Below are positions 1 to 8,829 of a DNA stretch of 55,195 bases, in pieces. The DNA comes from Pseudomonadota bacterium (GTDB taxonomy: Bacteria; Pseudomonadota; Gammaproteobacteria; Xanthomonadales; Rhodanobacteraceae): contig JAJYSM010000017.1 of NCBI GenBank assembly GCA_021793575.1, forward strand, positions 1-55,195. Reading direction: 5' to 3'. The notes below the pieces were generated by a model. The model made no database searches, was not told where the DNA came from, and was given only the letters and a program-made list of their open reading frames with translations. A program made the position numbers and the translations under genes. Numbering within the stretch: position 1 is the first letter of the stretch; each line of letters begins with the position of its first letter.

Positions 1-390
1 CGCGAGCCGCGCAGCATCGAGCTGCCGCAACTGCTGCTGCCGGTACCGCTGCATCGCCAGCGGCTGCGCCAGCGCGGCTACAACCAGGCGCTGGAACTGG
101 CCCGGCCGCTGGCGCGCGAGTTCGGCGTGCCGCTGCGCCACGATGCGCTGCAGCGCATCCGCCGCACCGACGCGCAGACCGAGCTCGACGCCACCGGCCG
201 CCGCCGCAACGTGCGCGGTGCGTTCGCGCTGCGCGCCGGCACGCCGCCGCTGCCGCCGCACGTGGCGCTGCTCGACGACGTGATGACCACCGGCGCCACC
301 CTCGCCGAATGCGCCCGCGTGCTCAAGCGCGCCGGCGCGCAGCGGGTCGACGTGTGGGCGCTGGCGCGCGCGCCGTCACCGCGCGGGTAA
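1..390 (+). CDS. comF: ComF family phosphoribosyltransferase-like protein, 3' part
   Basis: The window opens inside this gene. About 129 codons in frame 1 lead to a TAA stop and the start lies off the left edge. The visible part carries RQRGYNQALELA, typical of ComF proteins, and later LLDDVMTTGATL, which is the phosphoribosyl-pyrophosphate binding loop of type I phosphoribosyltransferases. ComF proteins take part in DNA uptake and transformation in naturally competent bacteria, but many members have no tested function. The missing N-terminus would normally hold a four-cysteine zinc motif, which cannot be checked here. Codon use matches the GC-rich neighbours. The family assignment is firm; the role is inference. 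Confidence 0.88.
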   Translation, partial: REPRSIELPQLLLPVPLHRQRLRQRGYNQALELARPLAREFGVPLRHDALQRIRRTDAQTELDATGRRRNVRGAFALRAGTPPLPPHVALLDDVMTTGATLAECARVLKRAGAQRVDVWALARAPSPRG

Positions 391-393
391 ACA

Positions 394-478
394 GTGGGAG
401 CGACTTCAGTCGCGATGCTCCATTGCTTGCTCTCTCGCTACATCAAAGCTGGAGCATCGCGACTGAAGTCGCTCCCAC
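394..478. repeat. REP-type inverted repeat pair
   Basis: Two perfectly complementary arms, 394-421 and 451-478 (28 bp each, or 29 bp counting the A/T pair at 422/450), flank a loop of about 28 bases. Each arm contains its own small hairpin: GCGAC, loop TTCA, GTCGC at 400-413, with its mirror in the second arm. It lies between the convergent comF and ubiA genes, a usual place for repetitive extragenic palindromes, and it may act as a bidirectional transcription barrier. A variant of the same unit occurs at 22960-22981 inside putA. Confidence 0.85.
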
Positions 479-493
479 ACTCAAAGCTCGCGC

Positions 494-1522
494 TCAGCGC
501 ACCGCCAGCGCCAGCACCATGCCGATCCACAGCACCAGACCGAGCCAATTGTTATGCCGGAACGCGGCGAGGCAGGCGTCGCGGGCGCGGCCGCGGATCA
601 GCCACAGCTGGTAGCCGAACAGCCCGGCCGCCACCAGCAGGCTCAGCCAGTACGGCCAGCCCAGCGCCGCGCGCTGGCCGACAAACAGCATCGCCAGCAG
701 GAAGGTGCCCATCAGCATGGCCAGGATCGGCAGGTCGGCGTCGCCGAACAGGATCGCGGTGGATTTGGCGCCGGCCTTGAGGTCGTCGTCGCGATCGACC
801 ATCGCGTACTCGGTGTCGTAGATCACCGACCACAGGATGTTGCCGAGGAACAGCAGCCAGCCCAGCGGTGGCACCGTGTGCATCACCGCGGCAAACGCCA
901 TCGGGATCGACCAGCCGAACGCGGCGCCCAGCACCACCTGCGGCAGGTAGGTATAGCGCTTGGTGAACGGGTAGATCGCCGCCAGCGCGGCGCCGGCGAA
1001 CGACAGCTCGATGGTGAGCCGGTTGGTGAACAGCACCAGCACGAACGCGAACGCCAGCAGCGCGGCGAACACGAGCAGCGCCTCGCGTGGCGTCACCCGG
1101 CCGCTGGCGATCGGACGTCCAGCCGTCCGCGCCACTTGCGGATCGAGCTTGCGGTCGGCGTAGTCGTTGATCGCGCAGCCGGCCGCGCGCATCGCGAACA
1201 CGCCGAGGGTGAAGATGATCAGCGGCTGCCACGGCGGGAAGTCGCCGGCCGCCAGCCACAGCGCCCACCACGTCGGCCACAGCAGCAGCAGCGCACCGAT
1301 CGGCCGATCCATCCGGGTCAGCACCAGATAGTCCAGCGCCTTCTCGCGCTGACGCGGCGGCAGCCACTGCAGCAGCCGCTGCAGCAGCCGCGTGGCGCGG
1401 GTCGAGCTGTCCGCCGGCAGCGGCGGCTTTTTTGCCGTCAGTCGCTGCGCACCGGGGCGCGGCCGCGGCGCTGGCGACGAGGCCGGTCGACGCGGCTGGC
1501 GTTTGCGTGAGCTGGGAGACAT
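494..1522 (-). CDS. ubiA: 4-hydroxybenzoate polyprenyltransferase UbiA
   Basis: This integral membrane prenyltransferase attaches the polyprenyl tail to 4-hydroxybenzoate, the second step of ubiquinone synthesis. Both aspartate-rich motifs that bind Mg2+-diphosphate are visible: NDYADRKLD near residues 119-127, and DRDDD near 243-247 in the context YDTEYAMVDRDDDLKAG. Between and after them are several hydrophobic segments, as expected for about nine transmembrane helices. The 342-aa reading includes an N-terminal extension of about 65 residues rich in Arg and Pro that most family members (about 290 aa) lack. No clear ribosome binding site precedes the upstream ATG, so the true start may be internal, before LVLTRMDRPIG. 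It sits alone on the minus strand; ubiB and ubiJ lie about 40 kb away. Confidence 0.93.
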   Translation of the reverse strand: MSPSSRKRQPRRPASSPAPRPRPGAQRLTAKKPPLPADSSTRATRLLQRLLQWLPPRQREKALDYLVLTRMDRPIGALLLLWPTWWALWLAAGDFPPWQPLIIFTLGVFAMRAAGCAINDYADRKLDPQVARTAGRPIASGRVTPREALLVFAALLAFAFVLVLFTNRLTIELSFAGAALAAIYPFTKRYTYLPQVVLGAAFGWSIPMAFAAVMHTVPPLGWLLFLGNILWSVIYDTEYAMVDRDDDLKAGAKSTAILFGDADLPILAMLMGTFLLAMLFVGQRAALGWPYWLSLLVAAGLFGYQLWLIRGRARDACLAAFRHNNWLGLVLWIGMVLALAVR

Positions 1523-1580
1523 CGGCGGAGTCTAGCGCGCGCTTTGGCGGGCTCCAACGCAATACGTCACGCCGCCGCCA

Positions 1581-2072
1581 TCAGGTGGAGACGGATGCCA
1601 TGAACACGGCGCACAGCGCTTGCATGCCGTCACGGTCGTCCTCGTCGAAGCGCCCTATCAGCGGACTGTCCACGTCCCACACGCCGAGCAGGTTGCCGTC
1701 GGGCTTGACCAGCGGCACCACGATTTCCGACTGCGAGGCGGCGTCGCAGGCGATGTGCCCGTCGAACGCGTGCACGTCGCGCACCAGCTGGGTCTGCCGC
1801 ATCTGCGCGGCGGTGCCGCAGACGCCTCGACCCAGCGCGATGCGGATGCACGCCGGCTTGCCCTGGAACGGGCCGACCACCAGCTCGCGGCCGTCGAACA
1901 GGTAAAAGCCGGCCCAATTCAGCTCAGACAGGCTGTGATAGACCAACGCGGAAAAATTCGCCGCGTTGGCGATCAGGTCGTGCTCGCCGGCCAGCAGGCC
2001 GCGCGCCTGTGTCACCAGCTCAGCGTAGTGTTCGCGCTTGCTGGCGTGAACGGGGTGGCGGACTTCAAACAT
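1581..2072 (-). CDS. msrC: Free methionine-R-sulfoxide reductase (GAF fold)
   Basis: This cytosolic enzyme reduces free, not protein-bound, methionine-R-sulfoxide. It is a single GAF domain of 163 aa, the normal size for the YebR/MsrC family. The three conserved cysteines are all present: Cys75 in GKPAC, Cys85 in GRGVCG and Cys109 in GHIACD, matching the catalytic and resolving cysteines of E. coli fRMsr. NWAGFYL and WDVDSP are further family hallmarks. The reading frame is open 29 codons upstream, but MFEVRHPVHASK is the start that fits the family. It is divergent from bioD, separated by about 125 bases, and downstream it runs towards ubiA in the same direction. Confidence 0.9.
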   Translation of the reverse strand: MFEVRHPVHASKREHYAELVTQARGLLAGEHDLIANAANFSALVYHSLSELNWAGFYLFDGRELVVGPFQGKPACIRIALGRGVCGTAAQMRQTQLVRDVHAFDGHIACDAASQSEIVVPLVKPDGNLLGVWDVDSPLIGRFDEDDRDGMQALCAVFMASVST

Positions 2073-2198
2073 GCGCTGGCCTGTCGTGCAAAAGCCTATT
2101 ATGCGCCGGGCCATCCGGCACGCGCCCTGCGTGTCCGGGGCAGGCGACGGAGCATCCATGGCAGGCAGTGATTTTCAGCGCTCGGCGCAGGGGCGCGC

Positions 2199-2876
2199 AT
2201 GAGTCGCGCCGTGTTCATCGCCGGCACCGACACCGGCATCGGCAAGACCCACGTGGCGTGCGCGCTGCTGCATGCGCTGCGCGCGGCCGGCTACCAGGCC
2301 TGCGGCATGAAGCCCGTCGCCAGCGGTTGCGCGGAAACACCTGCGGGGCTGCGCAACGACGACGCGCTGGCGCTGCAGGCGGCCAGCAGCGACGCGCCGG
2401 CATATGCGCTGGTCAACCCGGTCGCGCTGCGCGATCCGCTGTCACCGCACCTGGCGGCGGCGCACGACGGCGTGACCATCGCGCTGCCGCCGCTGCGCAC
2501 GGCGTTCGAGGCGCTGTCGGCCAGCCATCCGCGCGTGGTGGTGGAAGGCGTGGGCGGCTGGCTGGTGCCGCTGGCGCCGGGGCTGCTGGCATCGGATATC
2601 GCGCTGCAGTGGCAGCTGCCGGTGCTGCTGGTGGTTGGCCTGCGGCTGGGCTGCATCAACCATGCGCTGCTGAGCGCGCGGGCGATCGTCGCCGACGGCT
2701 GCCAACTGCTCGGCTGGATCGGCAACCGCATCGATCCGGACATGCTCGCGGTGGAGGAGAATCTGGCCAGCCTGCGCGCGCTGCTGCCGGCGCCGTGCCT
2801 GGGCGTGCTGCCGCACGGCGTGGCGCCTGAACCGGCTGCCGTGCTGCTGCGCGCTGCGGTGGCGGCGCTGGGCTGA
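2199..2876 (+). CDS. bioD: ATP-dependent dethiobiotin synthetase BioD
   Basis: BioD closes the ureido ring of dethiobiotin from 7,8-diaminopelargonate, CO2 and ATP, the penultimate step in biotin synthesis. The protein (225 aa, the usual length) begins with the P-loop AGTDTGIGKT at residues 8-17. It continues with GMKPVASGC, the substrate-binding lysine segment, and VVVEGVGGWLVPL, the second conserved block. Start choice: AGGGGC lies a few bases before the ATG. No other bio gene is nearby, so this is a stand-alone copy, as is common in Xanthomonadaceae. Only 2877-2965 separates it from the small gene that follows. Confidence 0.95.
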   Translation: MSRAVFIAGTDTGIGKTHVACALLHALRAAGYQACGMKPVASGCAETPAGLRNDDALALQAASSDAPAYALVNPVALRDPLSPHLAAAHDGVTIALPPLRTAFEALSASHPRVVVEGVGGWLVPLAPGLLASDIALQWQLPVLLVVGLRLGCINHALLSARAIVADGCQLLGWIGNRIDPDMLAVEENLASLRALLPAPCLGVLPHGVAPEPAAVLLRAAVAALG

Positions 2877-2965
2877 CGTACCGCCGCCGTCAGGGCGGCT
2901 TCACGGCCGCCGTGCGTCGATAGGCGGCGCGTCATCCCATCATCCGTTCGCTTGCCGGAGGTTCC

Positions 2966-3313
2966 ATGTCCCGCCATCACTATTACCTCTCGATGCCCGA
3001 TCTGGCGCACGCGCGCGGCGCGGATGCCCGCTTTGCGTGGGACGGCGTGAGTCCGGACGATTTTGCCGCGGCGCTGCAGCAGGCGCTGCGCAGCGACGCG
3101 CTGTTCCAGCGCTGGCGTGCGGTGCAGCCCGATCCCGACGCGGTGGATGCCGCCCTGGGCGCGGTCGACCCGGCGGCGCAGGCGAGTGCGCAGGTGGCCG
3201 ATCTGCACACCGAGGTGGAGCTGCTCACCGCGCTGCCGATGAGCGTGGTGCGGCAGCGGCTGTATCTGCTGATCGGCGCGGCCTGGACGCTGCGTGACCT
3301 GCGCGCGGCCTGA
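2966..3313 (+). CDS. Small protein of unknown function
   Basis: A 115-aa protein that I do not recognise. It has an excellent ribosome binding site, GGAGGT, ending four bases before the ATG. Codon use is the same GC-rich type as the flanking genes, so I regard it as real. It is soluble, with no signal peptide or transmembrane segment, and begins RHHYYLSMPDLAHARG. The rest looks largely helical and Ala/Leu/Asp-rich. It follows bioD in the same direction with an 89-base gap and precedes the M3 peptidase by 125 bases. Neither neighbour suggests a function. Confidence 0.75.
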   Translation: MSRHHYYLSMPDLAHARGADARFAWDGVSPDDFAAALQQALRSDALFQRWRAVQPDPDAVDAALGAVDPAAQASAQVADLHTEVELLTALPMSVVRQRLYLLIGAAWTLRDLRAA

Positions 3314-3438
3314 CTGATCGGGGGCTCGCCCTGCAGGGATGACTTTCGGGACAGGTGCCCGGCCTGCCGCCAGGATTACAGTGCATAGTCAGCGTTTCTG
3401 CGCGTCCGCCTCGCGGACGCATCACCTGGGAAAATCCG

Positions 3439-5592
3439 ATGCCTCGTCTTCGCATGCTCGTGCTCGCCACCGCCATCGCTCTCGGCGCCTCCGTCTCCGC
3501 CACCGCCGCGACGTCCGCCGCGGGCACCGTCAACCCGTTTTTCAGCGCCAGCACGTTGCCGTTCCAGGCGCCGCCCTTCGACAAGATCAAGGACAGCGAC
3601 TACCAGCCGGCGATCGACGAGGGGATCAGGCGGCAGCTGGCGGAAATCGGCAAGATTGCCGACAACCCGGAGCCGGCCACGTTCGAGAACACCTACGTGG
3701 CGATGGAGAAATCCGGCGTCATGCTCAACCGCGAGCTGCTGGTCTTCGGTGCGGTGGCCGGCGCCAACACCGACGACGCGCTGCAGAAGGTGCAGCAATT
3801 CGAAGCGCCGCGGCTGGCTGCGCTGAGCGACGCGATGTACCTCAACGACAAGCTGTTCCAGCGCGTGAAAAAGGTTTACGACGAACGCGGCACGCTCAAG
3901 CTCGATCCGGAGTCGCAGCGGCTGGTCGAAGTGGTCTACAAGAAGTTCGTGCATCACGGCGCCGAGCTTTCCGCCGCCGACAAGGCCAAGCTCAAGACGC
4001 TGAACAAGGAGGAGTCCACCCTCGGCACGCTGTTCACCAACAAGCTGCTGGCGGCGACCAAGAAGGCCGCGCTGGTGGTGGATGACAAGGCCCAGCTGGC
4101 CGGCCTGTCCGACGCCGAGATCGCCGCCGCCGCCCAGGCGGCCAAGGATCGCGGGCTCACCGGCAAGTGGGTGCTGACGCTGCAGAACACCACCCAGCAG
4201 CCGGAGTTGCAGGAGCTGACCGACCGCGCCACCCGCAAGGCGCTGTACGAGGCGTCGTGGAACCGCGCCGAGCACGGCGACGCCAACGACACCCGCAAGA
4301 CCATCGAGCGGCTGGCGCAGCTGCGCGCCGAGCAGGCCGCGCTGATCGGCTTCCCCAACTATGCGGCGTGGAAGCTGGAAGACCAGATGGCCAAGACGCC
4401 GGCCACGGCGATCCACTTCATGCAGCAACTGGTGCCGGCCGCCACCGCGCGCGCGCGCGCCGAGGCGGCCGACATCCAGGCGCAGATCGACCAGGACCAG
4501 GCCGCGCTGAAGCAGCCCAGCTTCAAGCTGCAGCCGTGGGACTGGAACTTCTACGCCGAGCAGGTGCGCAAGGCCAAGTACGACCTCGACGAGAACCAGA
4601 TCAAGCCGTACTTCGAGTTGAACAATGTGCTGCAGAACGGCGTGTTCTACGCCGCCAACCAGCTCTACGGGCTCACCTTCAAGGAGCGCCACGACATCCC
4701 GGTGTACCAGCCGGACGTGCGCGTGTTCGAGGTGTTCGACCACAACGGCAAGTCGCTGGCGCTGTTCTACTGCGATTACTACAAGCGCGACAACAAGGGC
4801 GGCGGCGCCTGGATGGACAACCTGGTCACCCAGTCGAAACTGATGGGCACCAAGCCGGTGATCTACAACGTCGCCAACTTCGCCAAGCCCGCTCCCGGGC
4901 AGCCGGCGCTGCTGTCGTTCGACGACGTGATCACCATGTTCCACGAGTTCGGCCACGCGCTGCACGGCATGTTTGCTGACGAGCAATATCCGACTCTGTC
5001 CGGCACCAACACGGCGCGCGATTTCGTCGAGTTCCCGTCGCAGTTCAACGAGCACTGGGCCAGCGACCCGAAGGTGTTCGCCCACTACGCGAAGAACTAC
5101 AAGACCGGCGCGCCGATGCCCGCCGCGCTGGTCGAGAAGATGAAAAAGGCCGGCAACTTCAACAAGGGCTACGACATGACCGAGCTGGTGGCGGCCGCCA
5201 TGCTCGACATGAACTGGCACACCCTGGGCGCGAACGCGCCGCTGCAGAACGCCGACCAGTTCGAGACCGCGTCGCTGAAAAAGGACCACCTCGACCTCAG
5301 CTACGTGCCGCCGCGCTACCGCTCCAGCTATTTCCAGCACATCTGGGGCAACGGCTACGCGGCCGGCTACTACGCCTACCTGTGGACCGAGATGCTGGCC
5401 GACGACGGCTTCCAGTGGTTCAAGGACCACGGCGGCCTGACCCGCGCCAACGGCGACCGCTTCCGCGCGATGGTGCTCTCGCGCGGCAACACCGAGGATC
5501 TGGCCAAGATGTACCGCGACTGGCGCGGCGCCAATCCGAACATCGAGCCGATGCTGATCAATCGCGGGCTGCAGCAAGCGCCGAAGAAATAA
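3439..5592 (+). CDS. dcp: Exported M3-family zinc metallopeptidase (peptidyl-dipeptidase Dcp type)
   Basis: A 717-aa oligopeptidase of the thimet/Dcp group, expected to trim peptides two residues at a time. The zinc site is intact: HEFGH at residues 502-506 and the third ligand Glu531 in DFVEFPSQ. The N-terminus MPRLRMLVLATAIALGAS is a signal peptide with a plausible cleavage after SATA, so the enzyme should be periplasmic; E. coli Dcp lacks such a peptide and is cytosolic. The frame is open 28 codons further upstream, but the ATG at 3439 follows GGGAAAA and starts the signal peptide, so I chose it. It is monocistronic. The 265 bases after it contain no gene or clear terminator. Confidence 0.93.
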   Translation: MPRLRMLVLATAIALGASVSATAATSAAGTVNPFFSASTLPFQAPPFDKIKDSDYQPAIDEGIRRQLAEIGKIADNPEPATFENTYVAMEKSGVMLNRELLVFGAVAGANTDDALQKVQQFEAPRLAALSDAMYLNDKLFQRVKKVYDERGTLKLDPESQRLVEVVYKKFVHHGAELSAADKAKLKTLNKEESTLGTLFTNKLLAATKKAALVVDDKAQLAGLSDAEIAAAAQAAKDRGLTGKWVLTLQNTTQQPELQELTDRATRKALYEASWNRAEHGDANDTRKTIERLAQLRAEQAALIGFPNYAAWKLEDQMAKTPATAIHFMQQLVPAATARARAEAADIQAQIDQDQAALKQPSFKLQPWDWNFYAEQVRKAKYDLDENQIKPYFELNNVLQNGVFYAANQLYGLTFKERHDIPVYQPDVRVFEVFDHNGKSLALFYCDYYKRDNKGGGAWMDNLVTQSKLMGTKPVIYNVANFAKPAPGQPALLSFDDVITMFHEFGHALHGMFADEQYPTLSGTNTARDFVEFPSQFNEHWASDPKVFAHYAKNYKTGAPMPAALVEKMKKAGNFNKGYDMTELVAAAMLDMNWHTLGANAPLQNADQFETASLKKDHLDLSYVPPRYRSSYFQHIWGNGYAAGYYAYLWTEMLADDGFQWFKDHGGLTRANGDRFRAMVLSRGNTEDLAKMYRDWRGANPNIEPMLINRGLQQAPKK

Positions 5593-5857
5593 TCGGTGCT
5601 CACAGGCAGACAGGAAATTCAATGCTGCAGCGCTCGATCTCAACTGGCAGATCGGCGCTGCTGCGGCGGTTACAGGTTTGGCCTGAGCGGATTAAGGCGG
5701 GGCAGAAGAAATGAGATGGCCTCGCAACTCGCGGCGATACGTATGACTGCTGCCGCAGCAACCCGCGCTCAGTTCGATACATCAAGCGGGTTTTGATGAT
5801 CGGGATGTGAGTGTGACGGGTGTGCTGTCGTTCCGCCTCATGCTGTGGAGCAGAACA

Positions 5858-6883
5858 TCAAATTCGTTGCCCGCATTCCCCGCAAAACTGGTCGCCGGGA
5901 ATCAACACGCCACCGCAGGATTTACATTTCTGCGCAACAGCTTGAGGACGATGCTGCTCGACCTTTTGCTTGAGCTGATCGAAACCGCCGCGCAACCTGC
6001 CTTCCGCAGACGAGGCGACGCCAGCATTAAGCGAGTCGTACACCATGATGTAGCCGAACATGCCCACCAGTACGAACAAAGCAAGCAGAACGGCGATCGC
6101 GATGCCGATGGAAGCGCTCGCTGCGCCCAGTTGCTGGAAGCTGGACATTGCCCCTGCCAACAGCCGATCCATCGGGCTGCCGTAGTAGGCCGAGCTGTCA
6201 CTGAAGCCCAGACTATATATGGAAAGGCTCACGCCCGAGGTGACCACCATCAGCATAAACACGAACAGTGCCACCGGCATCACGATCAGCCATAACAGCA
6301 CGAAGTGCAGTAGCGCATCCAGAGGCCGCTTGAGCACGATGTCCACCGCCCGTCCCAGCGACCCCAGCACGCCTTCACCGCGCCACACCGCCACGAGCAG
6401 CAGCGGCGTACCGATAGCCAGCACGCCGTAGCAGAAGGCCAGCACGATCGCACTGGGCCCTGCCAGCAAGAAAGCGAAGAACGAACCGACCCCAGGTATC
6501 TTGCCGAGCAACGAAAGCAGGTAAAGCGCCGCAAATACCAAAATCAGGCTAACGAACAGCAACAGGGTCGCCAAGAACGAAGTCAGCGTGGCATGCAATC
6601 CGCCGAAGAAGGCAGCAAGGATGCCACGGCCCGGTCGACCATCGGCCTGATCAACCAGCAGCAGGCCTGCGCCATTGATGCCGGCCAAATAAACCAGCAG
6701 TGCGATCAAAGCAAACAACAAGCCGACAATGAAACCCATCTTCACCGCCACTTCCCCGGCACCCACCATCAAAGCCAGCCCGATCACCACGCCGCCAGCC
6801 AGCAGCAGCAGCGCCTGCCAGTTCCGCAATGCTTCGTAGCAGCGCATCAGCAGGCCTATATTCCCCGCCGCTTTCTCAGTCAT
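5858..6883 (-). CDS. Multi-pass membrane protein with C-terminal zinc ribbon, function unknown
   Basis: A 341-aa protein. About six to seven hydrophobic segments fill residues 20-290 and the last 22 residues form a zinc ribbon with Cys320, Cys323, Cys334 and Cys337 (CKSCGG, then FCGECG). The topology resembles YIP1-like or TM2-like bacterial membrane proteins with a cytosolic zinc ribbon, but I recognise no family. Base composition is clearly lower in GC than the surroundings (31/60 at 6241-6300 and 33/60 at 6481-6540). It is last in a minus-strand trio with the lipoprotein and the triple-zinc-ribbon gene, 67 bases after the lipoprotein. The divergent gene at 9228 also ends in a zinc ribbon, suggesting a shared process. 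Confidence 0.8.
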   Translation of the reverse strand: MTEKAAGNIGLLMRCYEALRNWQALLLLAGGVVIGLALMVGAGEVAVKMGFIVGLLFALIALLVYLAGINGAGLLLVDQADGRPGRGILAAFFGGLHATLTSFLATLLLFVSLILVFAALYLLSLLGKIPGVGSFFAFLLAGPSAIVLAFCYGVLAIGTPLLLVAVWRGEGVLGSLGRAVDIVLKRPLDALLHFVLLWLIVMPVALFVFMLMVVTSGVSLSIYSLGFSDSSAYYGSPMDRLLAGAMSSFQQLGAASASIGIAIAVLLALFVLVGMFGYIMVYDSLNAGVASSAEGRLRGGFDQLKQKVEQHRPQAVAQKCKSCGGVLIPGDQFCGECGQRI

Positions 6884-6950
6884 CTTCGCTCCCCCGTCGG
6901 TTGTTGCCGCGATGCATGGCGCCGGCGACCTGACGCCACACGATGTGAGA

Positions 6951-7637
6951 TCAGCCCACCACCAGCATGGGCATTTCGTTGGTGCCTACCTGCTTGCCGT
7001 TCATCGTGAGGGTGGAGCGCACGGTATAGCGCCCGTCCTGGATGCCCTTGGGTAGGTTGAAGCTGAAGTTGGTCTGGTATTCGCCGGTACTGCCGATGCC
7101 AGCGGCCTGTTTGGTCACCGCAGAAAGCTGCTTGCCGTCGGGCGAAAGCAGCGTCAACGTCTCGGCAAGCTGCGGTTGTGCATCCTGTGTGCCATTCAGC
7201 ACTACGATTTTCGACTGCATCTCTACCGGCGCGCCGGCCTGCACGGTGCTCGAAGGCTGCAGGGAGCTGGCATAGGAGGACACCGTGTTCGCCGTCGGCA
7301 AAGCGCCGCGCTGGCGGATGTAATCGGCCTCCACCGAGCTGGCGTCGCGCACCTTGCGAGCGTGATAGTTGTAGGCCATGCAGGCGATCGCCCCGATGCC
7401 CGCACCCACGGCGGCGCCTACGAGGTGCCCTTTGCCCTTGCCGAATAGCGCGCCGGCCAGCGCGCCGACCGTGCCGGCCAAGGCTGGGTTGCAGGTGGCT
7501 GCCGGCTGGCTCCCCGCGTTGGCAGACTGGCCGGCGTTGTTCTGCACAGGCATCTGGGCGCAGCCGGCGGTGAGCGCCAAGGCGAAGCTGCCGGCGATCA
7601 GGGCGAACGATTTCGCACAACGAAACTTCGTGTTCAT
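6951..7637 (-). CDS. Glycine-zipper lipoprotein, function unknown
   Basis: A 228-aa protein with a lipoprotein signal. The lipobox LTAGC places the lipidated cysteine at residue 26, followed by AQM, so outer-membrane sorting is likely. Residues about 50-85 form a glycine zipper (GTVGALAGALFGKGKGHL, then GAAVGAGIGAI), a membrane-associated segment common in 17-kDa antigen-type envelope lipoproteins. The C-terminal 110 residues look like a beta-rich domain (VEMQSKIVVLNG, NFSFNLPKGIQDGRYTV), perhaps an immunoglobulin-like fold. It starts 13 bases after the end of the triple-zinc-ribbon gene, so the two are almost surely co-transcribed. Being an envelope lipoprotein, it may be the periplasmic partner of the membrane zinc-ribbon proteins beside it. 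Function unknown. Confidence 0.82.
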   Translation of the reverse strand: MNTKFRCAKSFALIAGSFALALTAGCAQMPVQNNAGQSANAGSQPAATCNPALAGTVGALAGALFGKGKGHLVGAAVGAGIGAIACMAYNYHARKVRDASSVEADYIRQRGALPTANTVSSYASSLQPSSTVQAGAPVEMQSKIVVLNGTQDAQPQLAETLTLLSPDGKQLSAVTKQAAGIGSTGEYQTNFSFNLPKGIQDGRYTVRSTLTMNGKQVGTNEMPMLVVG

Positions 7638-7650
7638 TACGATTCTCCGG

Positions 7651-8829
7651 TCAGTGAATGGAAATGCTGTTCATGGCGCTTTGCTGGGCTGACTGCGCCT
7701 CGCGCAACAGCCGGCTGGCATGGGCGTCGTCTGGCTTCACTTCGAGCGCCGCCTTGGCATTGGCGATGGCGCTGCTGTAGTTCTGCTGGGCATAGGCCTG
7801 TTCGCCCTTGCGCACCAGCCTGAGCGCGATCTCCTGCATCGACGGCCCGGTGGCACGAGTTGGCGCACGCACCTCGCGTGGCGGCAGCGAGGTGGGTGCC
7901 GGCGGGGATTCCGGCAACTGTGCGGAAGCCGCCGTTTCGCCAGAGCCGCGTTGCGCATCGACGTTCGCTGCGACCATCGATTTCGATGCGGACACAGGTG
8001 TAGGTGGCGCTGCGGGTCCGATCGCGGGTGTGAGGGCCGCCGCGGGCGACTGCGGTTTCATCACCGGTGGTGCAGCCGCTTCGGGCGCGGCGGCTATCGG
8101 TGGCGGCGCCGGCACTCTTGGCGCCTCAACTGGCGCACTGCTGTTCGTCGTGCCGGCTTGTGTGCCCTGGTCTGCCGCCACGTTGTCATGCCGCAACAGC
8201 TTCCAAGCCACCAAGCCGCCGATGCCAGCCACTAGTACCAGGATACCTGCGGCGATGGCCATCGTCTTGCCGGCGCCGGAGCGGGGCTGCGCCGGCAATG
8301 CGTCGGCCCGTGACTCACTGGCGTGCTGGATGGGTGGATTCGCCGGTGTAGCCGATTCCACCGGACGCGATTCACGCGTCGCTGACGCTGGTACGGAAGC
8401 AGGGACTGAACTCGACAACGGTGCAGAAGCGTCGTCGCGTGATTCCGTTGACTTGCCGCATGCCTTGCAAAAGCGCGCGCCGGACTGGCGTGAAGCGCCG
8501 CAATGCTGGCACACATTCGCCGGTTCGACGGCATCGCATGCTCCGACCGGCGGAGCTGTCGCGGCCGGGATGGATGCCATGGACTGTGCTGGTACCTCCG
8601 GCGGCGCTGGCACGACCGCCGCAACGCTCGCCGATGCTATGGGCGCGGCAGCCTTAGACACCGACATGCCGCAACCGGCACAGAAACGGATGCCGTCGCG
8701 ATTGGCGCGATGGCAGTGCGCGCATTCCCAGCCGGCAACCACGGCCGGCACTACTGCGAAGCTGGCGCCGCACCCCCGGCAAAACTTGATGCCGTCGGGA
8801 TTGGCTTGCCCGCACGTCAAACAATTCAT
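7651..8829 (-). CDS. Triple zinc-ribbon, single-TM protein with C-terminal helical repeat, function unknown
   Basis: A 392-aa protein. The N-terminal third holds three CxxC-x10-CxxC ribbons: Cys3/6/17/20, Cys36/39/50/53 and Cys107/110/121/124. A long Ala/Pro/Ser-rich linker follows, then one transmembrane helix at about 189-211 (MAIAAGILVLVAGIGGLVAW). A second Pro/Ala-rich stretch leads to a TPR-like helical pair in the last 60 residues (KGEQAYAQQNYSSAIANAK). This suggests cytosolic ribbons and a periplasmic C-terminus. The ATG opens directly on the first ribbon, MNCLTCGQANPDGIKFC. It is the first gene of the minus-strand trio and divergent from the 590-aa zinc-ribbon membrane protein. The linkers are low complexity, so homology outside the ribbons will be hard to find. 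Confidence 0.82.
   Translation of the reverse strand: MNCLTCGQANPDGIKFCRGCGASFAVVPAVVAGWECAHCHRANRDGIRFCAGCGMSVSKAAAPIASASVAAVVPAPPEVPAQSMASIPAATAPPVGACDAVEPANVCQHCGASRQSGARFCKACGKSTESRDDASAPLSSSVPASVPASATRESRPVESATPANPPIQHASESRADALPAQPRSGAGKTMAIAAGILVLVAGIGGLVAWKLLRHDNVAADQGTQAGTTNSSAPVEAPRVPAPPPIAAAPEAAAPPVMKPQSPAAALTPAIGPAAPPTPVSASKSMVAANVDAQRGSGETAASAQLPESPPAPTSLPPREVRAPTRATGPSMQEIALRLVRKGEQAYAQQNYSSAIANAKAALEVKPDDAHASRLLREAQSAQQSAMNSISIH

Noticed and set aside
3376-5643. Long antisense open frame (755 codons) opposite the M3 peptidase
   Set aside because: GC-rich genes leave few stops on the other strand. The product is His/Val/Leu/Gly-biased without domains, while the sense strand has a complete family match.
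5593-5857. Short plus-strand ORFs after the M3 peptidase (for example 5596-5796)
   Set aside because: No ribosome site, no domain and no coding-type composition; treated as non-coding.
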